Source of the DNA: Mycobacterium sp. ST-F2
Lineage (GTDB): Bacteria; Actinomycetota; Actinomycetes; Mycobacteriales; Mycobacteriaceae
Reading direction: 5' to 3'
DNA length: 64,000 nucleotides
Assembly: GCF_001905655.1 (NCBI RefSeq)
Contig: NZ_JMHT01000013.1
Location: 1-64,000 of the forward strand
This document shows, piece after piece, positions 50,259-59,415 of the stretch. The translations under genes were made by a program, and so were the position numbers. Under the pieces are notes generated by a model. That model did no database searches. It was given only the letters and a program-made list of their open reading frames with translations, and was not told the DNA's origin. How positions within the stretch are numbered: the stretch's first letter is position 1; each line of letters starts with the position of its first letter.

Positions 50259-50972
50259 GTGACGACCACCACTGAGGCCTTTCCGCAGGCCATCCCACAG
50301 GTCAAGCCCTACCCGCCGACCCCGCCGCCGGGGCCCCGGCCACACCGGGTGCTGCTGGTGTGGGACGCGCCGAACCTGGACATGGGCCTCGGGTCGATCC
50401 TCGGCGGACGGCCGACGGCCGCGCACCGGCCCCGATTCGATGCGCTGGGCCGCTGGCTGCTGGCGCGCACGAATGAGATCGCCAACGGCCGCAGGCCGGA
50501 CCAGGCACCGGTGTCCCTCGAGCCCGAGGCGACCGTCTTCACCAACATCGCCCCTGGCAGCGCCGACGTCGTGCGGCCGTGGGTCGAGGCACTGCGGAAC
50601 GTCGGTTTCGCGGTGTTCGCCAAGCCGAAACTCGACGAAGACAGCGACGTGGACAGCGACATGCTGGCCCACATCGCGCTGCGCCGCAGCGAGGGCCTGG
50701 CCGGCATCTATGTGGCTTCGGCCGACGGTCAGGCGTTCCGTCAGCCGCTCGAAGAGATCGCCCACGACGGCACCCCCGCGACCGTGGTCGGATTTCGCGA
50801 ACATGCCAGTTGGGCGTTAGCGTCGGATACCTTGGACTTCGTCGACCTGGAAGACATCCCTGGTGTCTTCAGGGAGCCGCTGCCGCGAATCGGCCTGGAT
50901 TCGCTGCCTGATCAGGGCGCGTGGCTGCAGCCGTTCCGGCCGTTGTCCGCGCTGCTGAGCTCGCGCGCTTAG
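50259..50972 (+). CDS. NYN/PIN-like domain protein (Rv0207c-like)
   Basis: A 237-residue protein of the NYN (PIN-like) nuclease superfamily. The acidic residues expected for metal binding are visible at VLLVWDAPNLDMGLG (near residue 35) and DEDSDVDSDMLAHIALR (near residue 130), followed by GIYVASADGQAFRQPLEE. It may act on RNA; nothing in the sequence gives a target. The GTG start follows the trmB stop directly, so it is cotranslated with trmB and precedes mmpL3, an order conserved in mycobacteria. Confidence 0.82.
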   Translation: MTTTTEAFPQAIPQVKPYPPTPPPGPRPHRVLLVWDAPNLDMGLGSILGGRPTAAHRPRFDALGRWLLARTNEIANGRRPDQAPVSLEPEATVFTNIAPGSADVVRPWVEALRNVGFAVFAKPKLDEDSDVDSDMLAHIALRRSEGLAGIYVASADGQAFRQPLEEIAHDGTPATVVGFREHASWALASDTLDFVDLEDIPGVFREPLPRIGLDSLPDQGAWLQPFRPLSALLSSRA

Positions 50973-51069
50973 GAATAACTACAGATGACGTGTGCGGTGG
51001 CCAAAAATGGCAACCTCTTAGAGAGTGCCTTTGAGCAGGACTTTATGCAGATAATCGTGAGGAGCTGAC

Positions 51070-54036
51070 GTGTTCGCCTGGTGGGGTCGAACGGTGTACC
51101 GATTCCGATACATAGTGATCGGTGTCATGGTCGCACTGTGCCTTGGTGGCGCCGTATACGGGTCCAGCCTTGGCGAGCATGTCACACAAAGTGGCTTCTA
51201 CAACGAAGGCAGCGAGTCCGTCGCCGCGTCGGTCCTCGGTGATGAGGTGTACGGCCGCGACCGGACCAGCCTGGTCGTGGCGATCCTGACCCCGCCCGAC
51301 AACAAGAAGATCACCGATCCGGCGTGGCAGAAGAAGGTCAGCGCCGAGCTGGACACCTTCGTGAGCGACCACAAGGACAAGGTCGTGGCCTGGGTCGGCT
51401 GGCTCAAGGCGCCCAGCGACGGCCTGAAGAAGATGACGACGCAGGACCTGCGGCACACCTTCATCACCGTCCCGCTCAAGGGCGACAACGACGACGCGAT
51501 CCTGAAGAACTACCAGGCCGTCGCCCCCGACCTGTACAAGGTCAACGGCGGCAACATCAAACTGGCCGGCCTGGAACCGCTGGCCAGCGAGCTGACCGGC
51601 ACCATCGGCACCGACCAGAAGCGCGCCGAGCTCGCCATCGTGCCGCTCGTCGCGGTCGTGCTGTTCTTCGTGTTCGGCGGAGCGGTCGCCGCCGCACTCC
51701 CCGCGATCATCGGCGGCCTGACCATCGGTGGCGCACTCGGCATCCTGCGGTTCACCGCCGAATTCGGTCCGGTGCACTTCTTCGCCCAGCCCGTCGTGAC
51801 CATGATGGGCTTCGGTATCGCCATCGACTACGGCCTGTTCATCGTGAGCCGGTTCCGAGAAGAACTGGCCGAGGGCTACGACGTCGAGGCCGCGGTTCGA
51901 AGATCCGTCATGACCTCGGGCCGCACCGTCGCGTTCTCCGCGGTGATCATCGTCGCGTCGTCCCTGCCGCTGCTGCTGATCCCGCTGGGCTTCTTGCGGT
52001 CCATCACCTACGCCATCATCGCGTCGGTGCTGCTGGCCGCCTTCCTGTCGAATACGGTGCTGCCCGCCGTCCTCGGCATCCTGGGTACCAACGTCGACGC
52101 GCTCGGTGTCCGCACCCTGCTGAAGGTGCCGTTCCTGGCCAACTGGCCGTTCTCGCGCAAGATCATCGACTGGTTCGCCGAGAAGACACAGAAGACCAAG
52201 ACCCGCGAAGAGGTCGAGAAGGGCTTCTGGGGCAAGTTGGTCAACGTCGTCATGAAGCGGCCGCTGGCCTTTGCCGTGCCGATCACCATCGGGATGATCC
52301 TGCTGGTGATCCCGCTGGGTCAGCTGGCCCTGGCCGGCATGAGCGAGAAGTACCTGCCGCCGGACAACTCGGTTCGCGTGGCGCAGGAAGAGTTCGACAA
52401 GATCTTCCCCGGCTTCCGCACCAACGCCCTGACCCTGGTGATCAAGAGCGACAACGGCCAGCCCGTCACCGACCAGCAGATCGCTCAGGTGCGGGCCAAC
52501 GCCGCCACCATCAGCGGGTTCGTGATGCCGGACGACAACGACAAGTCGAAGATGTGGGCCGAGCGGACCTACCAGGAGGGTGGCACCAAGACCCCGTCGG
52601 TCCGGGTGCTGTCCAACGGTCTGGTCAACAGTGGTGACGCGTCCGAGAAGATCAACGAACTGCGCGCCCTGCAGGAACCGCACGGCGTCAAGGTCATGGT
52701 CGGCGGCACCCCGGCGCTGGAGCAGGACAGCATCAGCACGCTGTACGAGAAGCTCCCGCTGATGGGCGTGATCCTGGTCATCACCACGACCATCCTGATG
52801 TTCCTGGCGTTCGGTTCGCTGGTGCTGCCCATCAAGGCCGCGCTGATGAGCGCGCTCACCCTTGGCTCGACCATGGGCATCCTGACCTGGATGTTCGTCG
52901 AGAACGGGCACGGGTCCGGACTGATGAACTACACCGCGCAGCCGCTGATGGCCCCGATGATCGGCCTGATCATCGCGGTGATCTGGGGTCTGTCGACCGA
53001 CTACGAGGTCTTCCTGGTGTCCCGCATGGTGGAGGCCCGCGAACGCGGCATGTCCACCGCCGAGGCCATCCGGATCGGTACCGCGACCACCGGACGCCTG
53101 ATCACCGGCGCGGCGCTGGTGCTGGCCGTCGTCGTCGGCGCGTTCGCGTTCTCAGACCTGGTGATGATGAAGTACCTGGCGTTCGGTCTGCTGATGGCGC
53201 TGCTGCTCGACGCCACCGTCATCCGGATGTTCCTGGTGCCGGCCGTCATGAAGCTCCTGGGCGACGACTGCTGGTGGGCGCCGCTGTGGATGAAGCGCAT
53301 CCAGCAGAAGCTCGGCCTCGGCGAGACCGAGCTGCCCGACGAGCGCAAGCGTCCCGCGGTCCGCGACCCCGAGGAGCCGCGTGCCCTCGTCGGTTCCGGT
53401 GCGCCCGCGCGCGCCCCGCACGATCCGACCCATCCGGCCGCCGGCCAGCGCGCCGTCCCGACCCGGATCAACCCCGGTCAGCCGCAGCCGCCGAGCCAGG
53501 CCCCGACCAACCGGATGCCGTCGGCCCCGCAGGCGCCGGCTCCGGCCCCGCAGGCGCCACCCGCACCGCCGGCGCCGCCGGTCCAGGCACCCGAGTCCGA
53601 GCCCGCGACCACGCGGTTCAGCGCCGCCAAGGCGTTCCGCAACGTGGTGTCGAACGTGACCCGCGCCGTCACCCCGCAGAACGACCCGGCGACCACCGCG
53701 ATGGGTCAGACCTCTGATCCCGCCACCACCGCGTTGCGCGCGCCAGGTGCTGCTCGGCCCGCCGACCCGAGCCCGGGCCAGGGCGCCAGCGGCAACCGGG
53801 AGATCGAATCGTGGCTCGGCCAGCTGCGGGGCAACCTCAGCGCCTCCGGGCCGCAGATCCAGACCCCGTCAGACGCACCGGGTGATCAGGGCAACGAGCC
53901 GACCACCGCGTTCCGCGCGCAGCCGGCCGAGACGCCCGATGCCACCGAGAAGATCGACACCGCGGAAACCCAGCGCCGCGGTAGCGGCGGCGGCGTCAGC
54001 GCCCAGGATCTGCTGCGCCGGGAGGGCCGTCTGTAG
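51070..54036 (+). CDS. mmpL3: Trehalose monomycolate flippase MmpL3
   Basis: A 988-residue RND-type transporter, essential in mycobacteria, that moves trehalose monomycolate across the inner membrane for mycolic acid outer membrane assembly. The two proton-relay pairs are intact: Asp253-Tyr254 ([11 protein letters not shown]) and Asp644-Tyr645 (GLSTDYEVF). Two periplasmic porter domains follow the first and seventh helices. The C-terminal 230 residues are a Pro/Ala/Gln-rich cytoplasmic tail. It begins with GTG at 51070 after GAGGAG. The last 41 bases overlap the opposite-strand permease gene. Confidence 0.96.
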   Translation: MFAWWGRTVYRFRYIVIGVMVALCLGGAVYGSSLGEHVTQSGFYNEGSESVAASVLGDEVYGRDRTSLVVAILTPPDNKKITDPAWQKKVSAELDTFVSDHKDKVVAWVGWLKAPSDGLKKMTTQDLRHTFITVPLKGDNDDAILKNYQAVAPDLYKVNGGNIKLAGLEPLASELTGTIGTDQKRAELAIVPLVAVVLFFVFGGAVAAALPAIIGGLTIGGALGILRFTAEFGPVHFFAQPVVTMMGFGIAIDYGLFIVSRFREELAEGYDVEAAVRRSVMTSGRTVAFSAVIIVASSLPLLLIPLGFLRSITYAIIASVLLAAFLSNTVLPAVLGILGTNVDALGVRTLLKVPFLANWPFSRKIIDWFAEKTQKTKTREEVEKGFWGKLVNVVMKRPLAFAVPITIGMILLVIPLGQLALAGMSEKYLPPDNSVRVAQEEFDKIFPGFRTNALTLVIKSDNGQPVTDQQIAQVRANAATISGFVMPDDNDKSKMWAERTYQEGGTKTPSVRVLSNGLVNSGDASEKINELRALQEPHGVKVMVGGTPALEQDSISTLYEKLPLMGVILVITTTILMFLAFGSLVLPIKAALMSALTLGSTMGILTWMFVENGHGSGLMNYTAQPLMAPMIGLIIAVIWGLSTDYEVFLVSRMVEARERGMSTAEAIRIGTATTGRLITGAALVLAVVVGAFAFSDLVMMKYLAFGLLMALLLDATVIRMFLVPAVMKLLGDDCWWAPLWMKRIQQKLGLGETELPDERKRPAVRDPEEPRALVGSGAPARAPHDPTHPAAGQRAVPTRINPGQPQPPSQAPTNRMPSAPQAPAPAPQAPPAPPAPPVQAPESEPATTRFSAAKAFRNVVSNVTRAVTPQNDPATTAMGQTSDPATTALRAPGAARPADPSPGQGASGNREIESWLGQLRGNLSASGPQIQTPSDAPGDQGNEPTTAFRAQPAETPDATEKIDTAETQRRGSGGGVSAQDLLRREGRL

Positions 54037-55162
54037 CTGGCGAGTCGGGCGTCACCGCGGCTGCGGCGACCGACCCGGCCTTCGCCAGCAGGTCTGCTTC
54101 CACGGCCGCCGGATCGTCGGCGATCAGCACGCGGATGGCGCTGTTGAGGAAAGCGACGATCGGCACCGCGATCAGCGCGCCGATGATGCCGGCGGTGACA
54201 CTGCCGCCGGCGATCGCGAGGACGACGGCGAGCGGGTGCACCGATACCGCGCGGCCCATGACGATGGGCTGCAGCACGTGGGCCTCCAGCTGCTGCACCG
54301 CGATGATCAGGCCGAGGGCGATCAGCGCGTAGATCCAGCCCTTCGCGATCAACGCCACCACCACGGCCACGAAACCGGTCACCACCGCACCGACGAGCGG
54401 GACGAACGCACCCAGGAACACCAGCGAGGCCAGTGGCAGCGCCAGCGGAATCCCCATGATCGCCAGCCCGGTGCCGATACCGACGGCGTCGACGAGCGCC
54501 ACCACGAACGTCGCGCGGACGTAGCCGATCAGTGAGCCGAAGCCGGCCCGGCCGGCGTCGCGCACCCGGTCCCGCACCGTGGCCGGGAAGATCTTGGTGA
54601 CGAATGCGTAGATGTCGCGGCCGCCGTGCAGCAGGAAGATCAGGGTGAACAGGACCAGCAGCATGCCGGTGATGATCTCGGTCAGGGCGCCGGCGGTGGA
54701 GAAGACGCCGCTGGTCAGCTTGGCCTGATTGTTCTTCAGCGCATCGATGGCGGTCTGGCCGACGCTGTTGATCTGATCGGCGCTCAGATGCAGGACCGGG
54801 CCTTCGGTCAGCCATTTGCGGGCGCCGTCGATGCTCCTGGTGACCTGTTCCACCAGCGCCGGCGCGCCCTCGATGAACTGGGAGACGACGAACGTCAGGA
54901 TGCCGCCCATCACCACGATGGAGCTCAACAGCATCGCCGCGACCGCCGCACCGCGCGGCAGACCCCACCGCGTCAGCAGGTCGACGGCCGGCAGCAGGAA
55001 CGCCGCGGCCAGCGTGGCCAGCAGCACCGGCACGACGATGACCTCGAGCTTGATGACCAGCCACAGCAGGGCGAGCACCGCGCCGAAGATCGCCAGCAAC
55101 CGCCATGACCAGGCCGCGGCCTTACGTACTACCGGATCGACCGCTTCGTCGGCGTGTGACAT
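53996..55162 (-). CDS. AI-2E transporter family permease (Rv0205-like)
   Basis: A 388-residue membrane protein of the AI-2E/UPF0118 family with about eight membrane segments. The long central periplasmic segment between hydrophobic blocks and the conserved LIFLLHGG and [15 protein letters not shown] motifs are typical. Despite the family name, substrates are mostly unknown. It is convergent with mmpL3 and overlaps its 3' end by 41 bases, and it is divergent from the Rv0204c-like gene with a 134-base gap. Confidence 0.85.
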   Translation of the reverse strand: MSHADEAVDPVVRKAAAWSWRLLAIFGAVLALLWLVIKLEVIVVPVLLATLAAAFLLPAVDLLTRWGLPRGAAVAAMLLSSIVVMGGILTFVVSQFIEGAPALVEQVTRSIDGARKWLTEGPVLHLSADQINSVGQTAIDALKNNQAKLTSGVFSTAGALTEIITGMLLVLFTLIFLLHGGRDIYAFVTKIFPATVRDRVRDAGRAGFGSLIGYVRATFVVALVDAVGIGTGLAIMGIPLALPLASLVFLGAFVPLVGAVVTGFVAVVVALIAKGWIYALIALGLIIAVQQLEAHVLQPIVMGRAVSVHPLAVVLAIAGGSVTAGIIGALIAVPIVAFLNSAIRVLIADDPAAVEADLLAKAGSVAAAAVTPDSPATDGPPGAADPGR

Positions 55163-55296
55163 GGGCGCCAGCGTAGCGCCGCGGGATGCCGCCCGGCGAG
55201 AAGCCGGAGGCGGATCGCGTATGAGCCCGCGGGGTCGTTGCGCGTTGCGTGCCGCACACGGCGCGCCGACGGCGACACGCCGGATACGCTAAGCGG

Positions 55297-56409
55297 ATGT
55301 CGAACGAGGCTACGCAGGGACCGGTGACGGCTCGCCGTCGCGGCCTGCTGACGGCTCGTGACGGCCGCGCGCACCCGGGCCGGACGCGCGGTAAGTACTG
55401 GTGGCTGCGCTGGGTCCTCATCGGCATCGCCGTCGCCGTGCTGACCATCGAGATCGTCATGGTGTGGGAACAGCTCGCCAAGGCGTGGCGCAGCCTGCTG
55501 TCGGCGACGTGGTGGTGGGTCGCCGCGGCGGCCATCGCGGCCCTCGCCTCCATGCACAGCTTCGCGCAGATTCAGCGCACCCTGCTCCGATCGGCCGGCG
55601 TCCAGGTCAAACAGTGGCGGTCCGAGGCCGCGTTCTACGCCGGCAACGCGCTGTCCACCACGCTGCCCGGCGGCCCCGTGCTCTCGGCGACTTTCGTCTA
55701 CCGCCAGCAGCGGCTGTGGGGCGCCTCGCCGCTGGTGGCGTCGTGGCAGCTGGTGATGTCCGGGGCCCTGCAGGTGGTCGGGCTGGCGCTGTTGGGCCTG
55801 GGCGGCGCGTTCATGCTCGGCGCCAGCAAGAACCCGCTGTCGCTGATCTTCACCATCGGTGGCTTCGTGGCGCTGCTGCTGCTGGCCCAGACCGTCGCCG
55901 CCAACCCGCAGCAGATCGACGGCATCGGGGTGCGGCTGCTGTCGTGGGTCAACTCGCTGCGCGGCAAGCCCGCCGAAACCGGGCTCGAGGGCTGGCGCCG
56001 AACGCTGCGCCAGCTCGAGTCGGTGAGCCTGAGTCGCCGGACCCTGACCGTGGCGTTCAGCTGGTCACTGTTCAACTGGGTCGCCGACGTCGCGTGCCTG
56101 GCCTGCGCGGCCTATGCCACCGGCGGGCACCCGTCGCTGGCCGGGCTGACGGTCGCGTACGCCGCGGCCCGCGCGGTCGGGGCCATTCCGCTGATGCCCG
56201 GCGGGCTGCTGGTGGTCGAGGCGGTGCTGGTGCCCGGCCTGGTGTCGAGTGGCATGACGTTGGCGGCGGCCATCTCGACCATGCTGATCTATCGGCTGGT
56301 CAGCTGGATCTTCATCTCGGCCATCGGCTGGGTGGTGTTCTTCTTCCTGTTCCGCACCGAGAAGGACTTCGATCCCGACGCCCCGGATTCGTCACATGAC
56401 CAGGGGTAG
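55297..56409 (+). CDS. Membrane protein of the lysylphosphatidylglycerol synthase TM-domain family (Rv0204c-like)
   Basis: A 370-residue polytopic protein with about eight membrane segments and the family signature around MPGGLLVVEAVLVPGLVSSG, also seen in flippase-like MprF membrane domains. It lacks the cytoplasmic aminoacyl-transferase domain of MprF, so it is more likely a lipid-flippase-type membrane module; this is inference. TACGCT lies 6 bases before the ATG, suggesting leaderless transcription. Its 3' end overlaps the M23-like gene by 14 bases. Confidence 0.82.
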   Translation: MSNEATQGPVTARRRGLLTARDGRAHPGRTRGKYWWLRWVLIGIAVAVLTIEIVMVWEQLAKAWRSLLSATWWWVAAAAIAALASMHSFAQIQRTLLRSAGVQVKQWRSEAAFYAGNALSTTLPGGPVLSATFVYRQQRLWGASPLVASWQLVMSGALQVVGLALLGLGGAFMLGASKNPLSLIFTIGGFVALLLLAQTVAANPQQIDGIGVRLLSWVNSLRGKPAETGLEGWRRTLRQLESVSLSRRTLTVAFSWSLFNWVADVACLACAAYATGGHPSLAGLTVAYAAARAVGAIPLMPGGLLVVEAVLVPGLVSSGMTLAAAISTMLIYRLVSWIFISAIGWVVFFFLFRTEKDFDPDAPDSSHDQG

Positions 56410-57610
56410 CCGGCTGGCGGCGGTGGTGCTGCTCGCCGCCGCACTCACTTCCTGTACCGCAGTACCAAAAACTGGACAATCTTCCACTCCCCCAGCCACT
56501 TCCGCGGATGCCGCCGCGCCGATCGTCACCCCCGTACTGGCCGACGTCGTCGCCGCACCCGTCCCGGTTCCCACCACGGACGGCCGCGTGCAACTGGCCT
56601 ACGAGCTGCTGCTCACCAACACCTCACCCGAACCCGTGACGGTCGACTCGATCGCGGTCATGGGCCCGGCCGGGCCACTGCTGCAACTGTCCGGGGCCGG
56701 CCTCGCCTACTGGACCCGGACCATGGGTACCCGGATCAGCACCAACGACCTGGGCCCCGGCCAGCGGTCCATCGTGTGGCTGGACGTCAGCCTGAACTCC
56801 GGAAGCGCTGTCCCCCAGCAGCTTTCGCACCGCGTGGCGGTCAAGGTCCCCAAGCCCATACCGCCGCTCGTGCCGCCGGTGGTGACCGAGACCGTCGCAC
56901 CGGTGACGGTGTCCGACCGCAAGCCCGTTGTCATCGAACCGCCGCTGCGTGGCTCCGGCTGGGTCGACGCCAACAGCTGCTGTGACATGACGCCGCACCG
57001 GATGGCACTCAACCCGATCGACGGAAAGCTCTGGGGCGCAGAGCGATTCGCCATCGACTACGAGCAGCTACTGGCCGACGGGCAGCTGTTCAGCGGGGAC
57101 CGCGCGAAGATCGACAGCTATGCCTACTTCGGGTCCGACGTGCACGCGGTGGCCGACGGCCCGGTGGTGGCGGTCCTCGACGGGCTGCCCGAGCAGGTTC
57201 CCGGCGTCGACCCGACCGGTCTGACGCTGGCGCAGTACGGCGGCAACCACGTCGTCCAGGACATCGGGAACGGCAACTTCGCGTTCTATGCGCACCTGAA
57301 GACCGGCACCGTCAAGGTCAAGCCGGGTGACCAACTGAGTACCGGACAGGTGCTGGGCAACGTCGGCAACACCGGCAATTCCACTGCGCCGCACCTGCAT
57401 TTCCATGTGATGAGCACAGCTGACCCGCTGCGCGCGGACGGCCTGCCGTTCGTCTTCCGGTCGTTCAAGCTCACCGGCCGACTGGCCAACCTGGCCGCGG
57501 CCGACGCGCTCGACACCGGTGGCCCGGCCCGGATGCAACCAGGCTTCACCGCGCGCGACGAAGACAATGTCAGCCCACTGAACCTGGACGTGATGACGTA
57601 TGACAACTGA
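56396..57610 (+). CDS. M23-like peptidase domain lipoprotein, first zinc His replaced by Arg
   Basis: A 404-residue lipoprotein with lipobox LTSC (Cys20), an Ig-like N-terminal domain (about 60-180) and a C-terminal LytM/M23 fold. The second zinc motif is intact, HLHFHVM (near residue 337), but the first, usually HxxxD, reads RFAIDY, with Arg where the His should be. It may therefore be a degenerate member that binds rather than cleaves peptidoglycan, or a divergent active subfamily. It overlaps the upstream membrane protein gene by 14 bases and the downstream DUF3054 gene by 11 bases. Confidence 0.8.
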   Translation: MTRGSRLAAVVLLAAALTSCTAVPKTGQSSTPPATSADAAAPIVTPVLADVVAAPVPVPTTDGRVQLAYELLLTNTSPEPVTVDSIAVMGPAGPLLQLSGAGLAYWTRTMGTRISTNDLGPGQRSIVWLDVSLNSGSAVPQQLSHRVAVKVPKPIPPLVPPVVTETVAPVTVSDRKPVVIEPPLRGSGWVDANSCCDMTPHRMALNPIDGKLWGAERFAIDYEQLLADGQLFSGDRAKIDSYAYFGSDVHAVADGPVVAVLDGLPEQVPGVDPTGLTLAQYGGNHVVQDIGNGNFAFYAHLKTGTVKVKPGDQLSTGQVLGNVGNTGNSTAPHLHFHVMSTADPLRADGLPFVFRSFKLTGRLANLAAADALDTGGPARMQPGFTARDEDNVSPLNLDVMTYDN

Positions 57611-57980
57611 GCAGGACACCGGAACCCGCAGCGCCACACAGGCTTTCCTCGCCGACGTGGTGCTGGTGGTGATCTTCTGCGCCATCGGGCGACGCAGTCA
57701 CGCCGAAGGCATCACCCTCGCGGGCGTCGCGCACACCAGCTGGCCGTTCCTGACGGGCACCGCCGCGGGCTGGGCGCTGGCGCAGGGCTGGCGCCGCCCG
57801 ACGGCGCTGATCCCCACCGGCTTGGCGGTGTGGATCAGCACCGTCGTGATCGGCATGCTGCTGCGCAAGGCTTCGGCGCAGGGCGTCGCGGTCAGCTTCG
57901 TGATCGTCGCGTCGACCGTCACCGCCGTGTTCCTGCTCGGCTGGCGCGGCGCCGCCGCGCTCATCCGGCGCCGGGGCTAG
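57600..57980 (+). CDS. DUF3054 membrane protein
   Basis: A 126-residue membrane protein with four hydrophobic segments and the DUF3054 pattern (ADVVLVVIFCAIGRRSH, then FLTGTAAGWALAQGWRRP). Function is unknown. It overlaps the M23-like gene by 11 bases and is the last gene of that run, and it meets the hemophore-like gene head-on with a 4-base overlap (CTAG). Confidence 0.83.
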   Translation: MTTEQDTGTRSATQAFLADVVLVVIFCAIGRRSHAEGITLAGVAHTSWPFLTGTAAGWALAQGWRRPTALIPTGLAVWISTVVIGMLLRKASAQGVAVSFVIVASTVTAVFLLGWRGAAALIRRRG

Positions 57981-58333
57981 CGGGCGGCGCAGCGGTCGCG
58001 GATGTCCTTGAGCGGCTGCCGGATGCCCTGCAGCTCGGCCTTGATCTGCGGGTTGGCGGCCAGGTACTGCTTGACCTTGGCGTGCGACTGATCCTTCGAC
58101 AGGCCGCGCAGGCTGGTGAAGAAGTCGTTCACATCCGGATGGGTGAACAGATAGGCGGAGGTCGACGCGTCGACGCCCGACCGGACGCCGGCCAGGTCCG
58201 CCGCGGTGCAGTTGGGCGGCAGATCGTCGGCGAACGCCGACGGGACGGCACCGAACAGCATGCTGCCGGCGATCGCACCGGCGCCGATGAAGCCGGCAAC
58301 AACGCGTCGCTTGGCCAGAGCGGTGAGCATCAT
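57977..58333 (-). CDS. Second hemophore-like secreted protein
   Basis: A 118-residue protein with a signal peptide (to about residue 35) and two Cys residues (PPNCTAADL, IRDRCAAR) that frame the mature domain. The pattern SAYLFTHPDVNDFF resembles the Tyr/His heme-ligand segment of Rv0203 (YLxxHPxxN), which supports heme binding. In M. tuberculosis only one such gene is beside mmpL11, so this may be a lineage-specific duplicate. It lies 100 bases downstream of the Rv0203-like gene on the same strand. Confidence 0.75.
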   Translation of the reverse strand: MMLTALAKRRVVAGFIGAGAIAGSMLFGAVPSAFADDLPPNCTAADLAGVRSGVDASTSAYLFTHPDVNDFFTSLRGLSKDQSHAKVKQYLAANPQIKAELQGIRQPLKDIRDRCAAR

Positions 58334-58433
58334 GTGGTCAAACCCCTTCGTCGAGAGCTCCGGTATCCGAACCCCGACGGGGCTACCGGCCCCTCAAAGA
58401 TAAGCAGAAGAGCGCAGGACCGCCCGTCGTTGC

Positions 58434-59003
58434 CTACCGCGCGGCGGGTTGCGCCGCCGACACGGCCTGGGCCGCGGGAATGGAACCCGTCGCCGTCGTC
58501 ACGCCGGGCAGGGTGGGCACGAACGGCGCGGTGCCGGGTGCGCTCGGTGCCACCGGGTTCGTGGGCATCGCGGGCATCGCCGGCAGGGTGGCCGGGAGGC
58601 CGCCGCCCTGCGCGGTCTGCATCAGCCCCATCAGCTGCGGCAGCGTCACCGGCAGCTTGCACTGCGAGGACAGCGTGACCAGCGGCGCCTGGAGGTTCTG
58701 CAGCGCGGCGCCCTCCTGCGGGTTGGCGTCGAAGTAGGTCTTCAGCGCCACCAACGACTGCGGGCCGGCCTGCTGCTGCGAGATGGCGGTCAGGGTCTGG
58801 TTGGCGGACGGATGCGCGTCCAGATAGGTGCCCATCGAGGTGGCCACCATGCCGATGGTCTTGGCGACCTGGCTGGCAGCGCACGGATCCTGGCCGGCAC
58901 CGGCCGACGGAGCGCCGAACGACGTCACCATCACACCGCCGAGTGCAGTTACAGCGAACGCCCCGGCGAGTCCGCGGCGAACCGTCACGCTGGTCATCCT
59001 CAT
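58434..59003 (-). CDS. Hemophore (Rv0203 orthologue) with Pro/Ala-rich tail
   Basis: A 189-residue secreted protein matching the Rv0203 hemophore, which carries heme to MmpL3/MmpL11 family transporters. After the signal peptide (about residues 1-37) the domain has DPCAASQVAKTIG and MGTYLDAHPSANQTL, the segment holding the heme-coordinating Tyr and His, and a second Cys in SSQCKLP. Beyond about residue 130 a Pro/Ala-rich tail is added compared with M. tuberculosis. The ATG at 59003 has GAGGAG 7 bases upstream. It is divergent from mmpL11. Confidence 0.85.
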   Translation of the reverse strand: MRMTSVTVRRGLAGAFAVTALGGVMVTSFGAPSAGAGQDPCAASQVAKTIGMVATSMGTYLDAHPSANQTLTAISQQQAGPQSLVALKTYFDANPQEGAALQNLQAPLVTLSSQCKLPVTLPQLMGLMQTAQGGGLPATLPAMPAMPTNPVAPSAPGTAPFVPTLPGVTTATGSIPAAQAVSAAQPAAR

Positions 59004-59415
59004 GGCAAATCTCCTCACGGTTTACGGGCCCTTGTCGGCCGTGTAAACACTCGGCAAACACTGATTTCCCGGGGCGGCGCCTGTTGGTGCCCGCAACCTC
59101 ATCCGGGATTCGGCTCCCGCCATCTTGCCATCGCGGCGCGGCCCGCGGCCAATCCATACAGCAAACATCCAGGTCATCGGCCGGTTACCTCCGGTGCAAA
59201 CACCCCGCGAGCGGTGGTGCCCACGGTTGCTGCCCGGGGGCCGGGAGACCGTCCGGTTGCAGTTGGATCAAGGTTTTCCAGCAGGCGGCAACGGCGCTCG
59301 CGGGCCGGTCACCCTACCTCATACTGGGGTAAGGTCGGCGGCACGCAACGCCGATCAAAACACTCCGGTGGCAACCGGGACGACCGCAGGAAGAGGGTTC
59401 GCCATCCAGCAGTTG
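59004..59415. other. Divergent promoter region of hemophore and mmpL11
   Basis: About 410 bases without a supported gene, although an in-frame extension of mmpL11 is open across much of it. It should contain promoters for both directions; a clear IdeR consensus was not found. The mmpL11 ribosome-binding region (GGAAGAGGG) is about 20 bases from the chosen start, so the true start may be upstream. Confidence 0.5.

Noticed and set aside
51043..52911. 622-codon frame antisense to mmpL3
   Set aside because: Its composition is that of an antisense shadow and no family features are visible.
59125..59415. Upstream extension of mmpL11 by up to 97 codons
   Set aside because: The extension is not similar to the MmpL11 N-terminus, which begins MMRLS, and precedes the first membrane segment with Pro/Arg-rich sequence.
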